Shown: piece by piece, positions 58,680 to 64,000 of the stretch
How the letters are laid out: the number at the start of each line of letters is the position of its first letter
Position numbering within the stretch: position 1 is the first letter of the stretch
From: PRO6 sp035565775
GTDB lineage: Bacteria; Pseudomonadota; Alphaproteobacteria; Rhizobiales; Xanthobacteraceae
Reading direction: 5' to 3'
Length of the DNA stretch: 64,000 nucleotides
Assembly (NCBI GenBank): GCA_035565775.1
Contig: DATMRW010000027.1
Location: 248,001 to 312,000, forward strand
Made by a program: the position numbers and the translations under genes
Notes under the pieces: generated by a model
Told to the model about the DNA's origin: nothing
The model's input: only the letters and a program-made list of their open reading frames with translations
Databases searched by the model: none

Positions 58680-58712
58680 CCGGGCATGGGCGTCCAGCCC
58701 GGCCTTTTCTTT
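58680..58712 (+). terminator. Intrinsic terminator before the flavin reductase gene
   Basis: CCGGGC and GCCCGG form a 6-bp stem around an 11-nt loop, followed by CCTTTTCTTT. It separates the DUF4189 gene from the monooxygenase operon. Confidence 0.65.
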
Positions 58713-58811
58713 GTCGCGGACGGAAGGCCGCTGCACATGAATTTATCGATATACTTGATGATTGAAGTGCAAAAAATGTCGTTTGAACCGATCATTCGCG
58801 CTCCCTATCGT

Positions 58812-58823
58812 TTGTTGCAACAA
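58812..58823. promoter_or_regulatory. Perfect palindrome TTGTTGCAACAA
   Basis: A perfect 12-bp palindrome 16 nt upstream of the flavin reductase ATG, within an AT-richer leader. Its position suits a repressor site for the monooxygenase operon; the LysR regulator downstream or another factor might bind. Binding is not shown. Confidence 0.4.
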
Positions 58824-58839
58824 CAGACAGGGAGGCGAC

Positions 58840-59343
58840 ATGGTCGTCGATCGATTGATCCAGTCGTCCGAATTGCGGGCGTTCGCAGGCCATTTCGCCA
58901 CCGGCGTGGCGGTGGTGACGACCAGCGATGCAAGCGGGGCATGCTATGGCCTCACGATGAACGCAGTGACTTCGCTGTCGCTCGATCCGCCGCTTCTCTT
59001 GATCTGCCTCGCCCATAGCTCGAGCACGCTGAAGGCGCTGCGGCAGAGCGGATATTTTTGTCTGCACTTTCTGTCGTCCGAGCAGCAGGCGATCTCGGAC
59101 CTCTTCTCGAAAAAGACCGATGACAAGTTTTCGACCCTGACATTCACGCGCGGCGATTTCGGCAGCCCCGTTCTGTCTGGAGTGATTGCCGCCAGCGAAT
59201 GCGAGGTCACGAGCACATATCCCGGCGGCGATCACACCATCGTCATTGGCGCCGTGAAGACCGTGGCGGCGCCCGGCGGCACGCCGCTCCTCTATCACCG
59301 CGGCCGATACACCCAGCTCGCCGAGCACAAGAAGATCGCGTGA
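58840..59343 (+). CDS. Flavin reductase (FMN-binding split barrel)
   Basis: A 167-residue flavin reductase of the HpaC/NtaB type: FAGHFATGVAVVTTSDASGA, MNAVTSLSLDPPLLLICLAH, FCLHFLSSEQQAISDLFSKK and a final LLYHRGRYTQL. It supplies reduced FMN to a partner oxygenase, here surely the LLM-type enzyme two genes downstream. The ATG at 58840 follows AGGGAGG; the ORF extends to 58762 without conservation. Confidence 0.9.
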   Translation: MVVDRLIQSSELRAFAGHFATGVAVVTTSDASGACYGLTMNAVTSLSLDPPLLLICLAHSSSTLKALRQSGYFCLHFLSSEQQAISDLFSKKTDDKFSTLTFTRGDFGSPVLSGVIAASECEVTSTYPGGDHTIVIGAVKTVAAPGGTPLLYHRGRYTQLAEHKKIA

Positions 59344-59397
59344 GGCTCCATCCGTTCGCTCATTGATTGTGACACCAGCAAAACGGCGAGATCCCGG

Positions 59398-60624
59398 ATG
59401 GCCGATGCCATGGAATATCCCGAAAATGTTGCTTTGAGCGGGCGCGTAAAAATTCTGCTGGCGATCTGCGCATGTGTCGTCCTCTCGATGTCGACATGGT
59501 TCTCGACCGCAGCGGTGGTGCCGCAGCTGCGCGCGGACTGGATGATTACGGACACCTCCGCCGCGTGGCTGACGATTGCGGTTCAGATCGGCTTCGTCTT
59601 CGGCGCAGGGTTGATCGCCGTCACCGGCCTCGCCGACCGGATCATGCCGCGCCGGTTGATGGCGATTGCGGCGGTCGGCGCGGCGCTCGCCAATCTCGCC
59701 TTGGTCGGCGTGGCCAGCGTCGGCCCGGCGATCGTGCTGCGGTTCCTCACAGGCCTGTTCATGGCGGGCATCTACCCGCCCGCACTCAAGCTGGTGGCGA
59801 CCTGGTACATTTCCGGCAGGGGCGTGGCGATGGGCGCGGTCATCGGCGCGCTCACATTCGGCTCGGCGTTTCCACATCTTCTGAATATCGGGCACGGCAT
59901 TCCGTGGCGCTCGGTCATCGTCGCGACCAGCTTCGCGACGCTGGCAGGTTGCATCGGCATCGCGCTTCTCATTCGCAATGGGCCATATCCGTTTCCGCAG
60001 GTGCCATTCGAGCGCGGCAGGATCTGCGAGGCGCTGACCAATCGCGTTTTTCTTTTGGCGAGCGCCGGCTATCTGGGGCATATGTGGGAGCTCTATGCAG
60101 CGTGGTCGTGGATGCTGATACTGGTGCGGGAACGTCTGGGTGATGCCGTGACGAGCGAGCACTTTGCCGCGCTTCTGACCTTCGCCATCATCGCCGCGGG
60201 TGCGCCAGCCTGCGTTGCCGCAGGATATTTTGCGGATCGGTTCGGACGCATCCGGACGACGATTGCCTTGATGACCGCCTCGGGACTTTCGGCGGTCGCG
60301 ATCGGCCTGACCTATTTTGCGCCGTTCTGGGTGTTCTTGCTTGTCGCCTTGATCTGGGGCGCCACCATCGTCGGCGACTCGGCGCAGTTCTCCGCGATCG
60401 TCACCGAGAGCGGCAACCGCCATTTCGTCGGCACGGCCCTGACGATGCAACTCGGCGCCGGCTTTGCGCTCACCGCGGTCACGATCTGGCTCGTGCCGAT
60501 AGCGGCCAAGGTGATCGGATGGCAGTGGACGACGCTTTGCCTCGTTCCCGGCCCGGCGCTTGGAATTTTGGCGATGCTGCGATTGCGGAGAGTGCAGGGC
60601 GCGGCACAGCTGGCTACGAACTGA
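59398..60624 (+). CDS. MFS transporter
   Basis: A 408-residue major facilitator with twelve predicted helices. The loop between helices 2 and 3 reads GLADRIMPRRLM, and the second-half loop is GYFADRFGRIRTTIALM, the repeated MFS motif. It sits between the two components of the monooxygenase and probably imports the substrate or exports a product. ATG at 59398 or 59410 may be the start. No fused domains are seen. Confidence 0.87.
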   Translation: MADAMEYPENVALSGRVKILLAICACVVLSMSTWFSTAAVVPQLRADWMITDTSAAWLTIAVQIGFVFGAGLIAVTGLADRIMPRRLMAIAAVGAALANLALVGVASVGPAIVLRFLTGLFMAGIYPPALKLVATWYISGRGVAMGAVIGALTFGSAFPHLLNIGHGIPWRSVIVATSFATLAGCIGIALLIRNGPYPFPQVPFERGRICEALTNRVFLLASAGYLGHMWELYAAWSWMLILVRERLGDAVTSEHFAALLTFAIIAAGAPACVAAGYFADRFGRIRTTIALMTASGLSAVAIGLTYFAPFWVFLLVALIWGATIVGDSAQFSAIVTESGNRHFVGTALTMQLGAGFALTAVTIWLVPIAAKVIGWQWTTLCLVPGPALGILAMLRLRRVQGAAQLATN

Positions 60625-60648
60625 ATTGCTCATGAAGCGGACAAAGCG

Positions 60649-62034
60649 ATGAAGAAGCAGATACGTCTCAACGCATTCGACATGAATTGCGCGGTCCATC
60701 AGTCGCCCGGGCTCTGGCGCCATCCGCGTGACCGTTCCACCCAATACGCCACGATCGACTACTGGGCCGATCTTGCGCGGACGCTGGAGCGCGGAAAGTT
60801 CGACGGAATCTTTCTCGCGGACGTGATGGGCATTTACGATGTGTTCGGCGGCTCGCCGGACACCGCGCTGCGCGGCGGCATCCAGGTTCCTGTCAACGAT
60901 CCGTCGCTGATTGTGCCCGCGATGGCCGCGGTGACCGAGCATCTCGGCTTCGGCGTCACCTGCACCTTGTCCTATGAGCCGCCCTATCCGTTCGCGCGGC
61001 GGATGTCGACGCTCGACCATCTCACCAAGGGCCGCATCGGCTGGAACATCGTGACCGGCTATCTCGACAGCGCCGCGAAAGGCGCCGGCCAGAACAGGCA
61101 GGCGTCGCACGATCAGCGCTATGAGATCGCCGACGAATACATGGATGTCGTCTACAAGCTCTGGGAGGCGAGCTGGGATGACGATGCCGTGGTGCGCGAC
61201 AGGACGACCGGCGTTTTCACCGATCCGTCAAAAGTTCGCCGCATCAGCCATCACGGCGAGCACTACCAGCTCGACGCCGTGCATCTGTCTGAACCGTCGC
61301 CGCAGCGCACGCCGGTGCTCTATCAGGCCGGCGCATCGCCGCGCGGCATGGGTTTCGCGGCAAAGCATGCCGAGTGCATTTTCGTCAACGGGCCGTCGAG
61401 CACGGTGCTCAAGGCAACCATCGCAAAGGCGCGCGACGCCATCGCGCGGCAAGGCCGCGACCCTGCTGACGTCCTGATCTTCGCCGGTCTCACCGTGATC
61501 ACCGGGCGGACGGATGAGGAGGCCAATGCAAAGCTTGAGGACTATCGCCAGTATATCGACCGCGACGGCGCGCTCACCCTGATGTCCGGCTGGACCGGGA
61601 TCGACTTTTCGACCTACGCCAAGACCGACGCGATCAAACACATCCGCAACGACGCCATTCACTCGGCGGTCGATCGCTTCACCATTGCCGATCCGAACAA
61701 GGTCTGGACCATCGGCGAGGTGGCCGATTTCGTCAGCATCGGCGGCGCAGGCCCGGTGATCGTCGGATCGGCGACGCGCGTTGCCGATGAACTCGAGCGC
61801 TGGATGGCGGAGACCGGCGCCGACGGCTTCAACCTGATGTACACGGTGATGCCGGAATGCTTCATCGATCTCGTCGATCTGGTGGTGCCGATCCTGCAGG
61901 AGCGCGGCGTCTACAAGACCGACTACGCACCCGGAACGCTGCGTGAAAAACTGATCGGCAAGGGGGCGCGCACCTCGCTGCCGCATCCGAGCGCGGTCTT
62001 CCGCAGGGAAGCAAAGCGCTTCGCCAAAATCTGA
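60649..62034 (+). CDS. LLM-class flavin-dependent monooxygenase (NtaA/SnaA/DszA family)
   Basis: A 461-residue FMNH2-dependent oxygenase. It has the family N-terminus LNAFDMNCAVHQSPGLWRHP, YWADLARTLERGKFDGIFLA, LGFGVTCTLSYEPPYPFARR followed by MSTLDHLTKGRIGWNIVTGY, and PVLYQAGASPRGMGFAAKHA with ECIFV. Related enzymes attack nitrilotriacetate, EDTA, dibenzothiophene sulfone or pristinamycin. It pairs with the flavin reductase encoded upstream. The gene lies 24 nt after the MFS carrier. Substrate is unknown; no sulfur or chelate genes accompany it in the window. Confidence 0.9.
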   Translation: MKKQIRLNAFDMNCAVHQSPGLWRHPRDRSTQYATIDYWADLARTLERGKFDGIFLADVMGIYDVFGGSPDTALRGGIQVPVNDPSLIVPAMAAVTEHLGFGVTCTLSYEPPYPFARRMSTLDHLTKGRIGWNIVTGYLDSAAKGAGQNRQASHDQRYEIADEYMDVVYKLWEASWDDDAVVRDRTTGVFTDPSKVRRISHHGEHYQLDAVHLSEPSPQRTPVLYQAGASPRGMGFAAKHAECIFVNGPSSTVLKATIAKARDAIARQGRDPADVLIFAGLTVITGRTDEEANAKLEDYRQYIDRDGALTLMSGWTGIDFSTYAKTDAIKHIRNDAIHSAVDRFTIADPNKVWTIGEVADFVSIGGAGPVIVGSATRVADELERWMAETGADGFNLMYTVMPECFIDLVDLVVPILQERGVYKTDYAPGTLREKLIGKGARTSLPHPSAVFRREAKRFAKI

Positions 62035-62116
62035 GTCCTCACCAAACAATCCTTGCTCATCTGTTGTCCGGCCGCACCCCTTGCGACCATAGGCTTGCTT
62101 AAACGGAGACTTGAGA

Positions 62117-63349
62117 ATGACGATCGATCGGCGCCGTTTCATGATGGCGACAACCTCTGCCCTTGCCGCTGTCGGTGCGCCAAAACTGGCCCGAGCGCAG
62201 TCCAAGCCGAAGATCAAGCTCGGCATCATCAGCGATCTCTCCGGCCCCAATCGCGACAACAGCGCGCCGTCGCTGGCATGCGCGCAGCAGGCGATCGAGG
62301 ATATCGGCGCGAAGGATCGCGGGCTCGATGTCGAAGTTGTGGTCGCCGATCACCAGAACAAGCCGGACATCGCGTCGGTGATCGCGCGGCGCTGGTTCGA
62401 TGTCGACGGCGTCGATTGTCTCGTCGATGTCTCGACCTCGAACACGGCGCTCGCGGTCAACAATGTCGCGCGCGAAAAGAACAAGGTAATGATGGTCGTC
62501 GGCGCCGCGACCTCCGAGCTCACCGGCGCGCAGTGCAGCCCGAACACGGTTCACTGGGCCTATGACACGTTCATGTATGCCAACTCGTCCGCCAAGGCGA
62601 TGCTCAAGCAGGGCGGCAATTCCTGGTATTTCATCGCCGCCGACTATGCGTTCGGCCAGGCGATGCGGCGCGATGCGACCGCGGTGATTAATGCGAACGG
62701 CGGCAAGGTCGTCGGTTCGGTGGCCTATCCTTTCCCCGGCACCAGCGATTTTTCGTCCTTCCTCCTGCAGGCGCAGGCGTCAGGCGCGCAGGTGCTCGGG
62801 CTGTGTCAATCGGGCGCCGATACCTTCAACTGCATCAAGCAGATGAAGGAATTCGGCGTCGACAAGACCATGCGGCCGATCTCGCTGCTGATGTATGCCA
62901 ACGAAGTGCGCCGCATGGGCCTCGATGTCGCGCAGGGGCTGCTGCTGACGGAGTCGTTCTACTGGGATCTCAATGATCGCACGCGCGCTTTCATGGAGCG
63001 CGTGAAGTCTAAGACGCCGGACAACTGGCCGACCTCGGCCAGCGCCGGGGTCTATTCCAACGCCTATCACTATCTCAAGGCGGTGCTTGATATGGGCGCG
63101 GCCGAAGCCAAGGCCGACGGTGCGGCTGCAGTGGCGCGGATGAAGGCGATGCCGACCGATGACGATGCCTATGGCAAGGGCGTCATCCGGGCTGACGGCC
63201 GCAAGATGCACCCGGCCTATTTGTTCGAGGCCAAGAAGCCATCTGAGAGCAAGGGGAGCTGGGATCTTCTGAAGCTCGTCGGCGAGGTGCCGGCGGAAGA
63301 GGCGTTCCGGCCGCTCGACCAAGGCGGATGCCAGTTCGTGAAGACGTGA
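62117..63349 (+). CDS. ABC transporter substrate-binding protein (Peripla_BP_6, branched-chain/amide type)
   Basis: A 410-residue binding protein with a Tat-like signal (IDRRRFMMATTSALAAVGAP, cleavage after RAQ). The mature start IKLGIISDLSGPNRDNSAPS and NSWYFIAADYAFGQAMRRDA are typical of the urea/amide/branched-chain family. The ATG at 62117 lies 8 nt after GGAG; a TTG at 62111 is the other option. No permease or ATPase gene is seen before the LysR gene, so its transporter lies elsewhere or beyond the window. It follows the LLM oxygenase and probably captures its substrate. Confidence 0.87.
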   Translation: MTIDRRRFMMATTSALAAVGAPKLARAQSKPKIKLGIISDLSGPNRDNSAPSLACAQQAIEDIGAKDRGLDVEVVVADHQNKPDIASVIARRWFDVDGVDCLVDVSTSNTALAVNNVAREKNKVMMVVGAATSELTGAQCSPNTVHWAYDTFMYANSSAKAMLKQGGNSWYFIAADYAFGQAMRRDATAVINANGGKVVGSVAYPFPGTSDFSSFLLQAQASGAQVLGLCQSGADTFNCIKQMKEFGVDKTMRPISLLMYANEVRRMGLDVAQGLLLTESFYWDLNDRTRAFMERVKSKTPDNWPTSASAGVYSNAYHYLKAVLDMGAAEAKADGAAAVARMKAMPTDDDAYGKGVIRADGRKMHPAYLFEAKKPSESKGSWDLLKLVGEVPAEEAFRPLDQGGCQFVKT

Positions 63350-63498
63350 GGCTTGCGCCTGCATCGCTTCTTGCGTGTGAAGCAGGCGAGCATGCTAAAA
63401 TCCTCGACCGGCCTCGCGCCGGTCGATTTGTGTCTCGGGTAATCGCAGGCCTGACCGTTGTAAACGGCGGGGCGACGAACTGAACGGATAGGCCGCGA

Positions 63499-64000
63499 AT
63501 GAACATTCGCCAGCTCGAAACCTTTGTGTCCATCGTGCGCCTCGGCAGCTTCAGCGCCGCCGCAGAGAGTCTCAATGCAACGCAGTCGACCGTTTCTGCG
63601 CGGATTCAGGAACTGGAGCAGACGCTCGGCGTGTTGCTGTTCGATCGCGGCACGCGGCGGCCGCAGCTCACCGCAAAGGGGCGCGAGCTGATCGCCTATG
63701 CCGATCGCGCGGTCGAGCTGTTCGCGGAGATCAAGTACAAGGTCGGGGCGGCCGAAGAGCTTTCCGGCGTGGTGCGGATGGGGGTTGCCGAGCTGATCGC
63801 GGTGACCTGGTTGCCGGATCTCGTTGCGGCGATGCGCCAGCGGTTTCCGCGGCTCGTGTTGCAGCTCGAGGTCGATCTCAATCCCGATCTGTTTGCCAAG
63901 CTCAATGAGGGCAAGCTCGATATCGCGATGGTCGCAGGCCCGGTTTCCGGCATGCCATACGAGGCGCGCGATGTCGGCAGCGTGCAATTCGCATGGATGG
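63499..64000 (+). CDS. LysR-family transcriptional regulator (partial, runs off right edge)
   Basis: The first 167 residues are visible. The helix-turn-helix is MNIRQLETFVSIVRLGSFSA followed by AAESLNATQSTVSARIQELE and LLFDRGTRRPQLTAKGREL; the effector domain begins VVRMGVAELIAVTWLPDLVA. The C-terminus is cut by the window end. It is on the same strand as the monooxygenase genes and follows the binding-protein gene by 149 nt, so it may regulate them. The frame is intact throughout the visible part. Confidence 0.9.
   Translation, partial: MNIRQLETFVSIVRLGSFSAAAESLNATQSTVSARIQELEQTLGVLLFDRGTRRPQLTAKGRELIAYADRAVELFAEIKYKVGAAEELSGVVRMGVAELIAVTWLPDLVAAMRQRFPRLVLQLEVDLNPDLFAKLNEGKLDIAMVAGPVSGMPYEARDVGSVQFAWM

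Noticed and set aside
58792..61110. 772-codon open frame on the minus strand
   Set aside because: It lies opposite the flavin reductase, MFS and LLM genes; its translation is Arg/His/Asp-rich with no domain, typical of the antisense frame of GC-rich genes.

Overview
This window comes from a GC-rich alphaproteobacterium, most likely a Hyphomicrobiales member close to Bradyrhizobium, Rhodopseudomonas or Pseudolabrys. That placement is inferred from the conserved housekeeping block rplU-rpmA-obgE-proB-proA-nadD-rsfS-rlmH-envC-ctpA-divergent polysaccharide deacetylase-rppH, from the cyanide-insensitive type cytochrome bd oxidase, and from the large number of ABC importers. There is no rRNA, CRISPR array, insertion sequence or phage gene. 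One tRNA, tRNA-Ser(CGA), is present.

Layout. (1) 1-7.8 kb: a BzdR/BoxR-type regulator (XRE helix-turn-helix fused to a shikimate-kinase-like domain) convergent with a livFGMH plus binding-protein importer and a feruloyl-CoA-synthase-like acyl-CoA ligase. This looks like aromatic acid uptake and activation. (2) 8.0-12.6 kb: three translationally coupled signalling genes (histidine kinase, receiver-DUF3369-kinase hybrid, OmpR-type regulator). (3) 12.6-13.8 kb: an ECF sigma factor without a visible anti-sigma factor, flanked by copies of an unusual GAAACATTTGGCG element and followed by a tiny membrane-anchored peptide and a terminator. (4) 13.9-18.4 kb: CioAB-type cytochrome bd with its DUF2474 small subunit, an L,D-transpeptidase and an orphan AapJ-like binding protein. 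(5) 18.5-31.6 kb: the housekeeping block on the minus strand, with a DMT exporter and a GNAT acetyltransferase inserted. (6) 31.9-37.2 kb: a ROK-family protein with a long lysine-rich tail, tRNA-Ser, an arsR-arsC-acr3 arsenic operon and a PAS-GGDEF diguanylate cyclase.

(7) 37.2-46.5 kb is the most interesting region: a complete ebo gene set. A divergent phosphodiesterase (eboF) faces eboD (dehydroquinate-synthase-like), eboE (TIM barrel), eboC (UbiA prenyltransferase) and eboA. A secreted PQQ-type sugar dehydrogenase and a c-type cytochrome follow, and the cytochrome overlaps eboB (TatD hydrolase with an added cysteine-rich N-terminus). Ebo genes are known from scytonemin export in cyanobacteria, from a Pseudomonas locus and from eustigmatophyte plastids. 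The periplasmic redox pair embedded here suggests that the unknown prenyl-linked product is oxidised outside the inner membrane.

(8) 46.7-57.0 kb: a LacI-controlled polyol/sugar catabolic operon (FAD oxidase of the alkyldihydroxyacetonephosphate-synthase-like type, FGGY kinase, UgpC/binding protein/two permeases, SDR, GldA-like dehydrogenase). (9) 57.2-58.6 kb: an EEP-family phosphodiesterase/nuclease and a small DUF4189 secreted protein. (10) 58.8-64 kb: a two-component flavin monooxygenase system (flavin reductase, MFS carrier, NtaA/SnaA/DszA-type LLM oxygenase, ABC binding protein, partial LysR regulator) that runs off the right edge.
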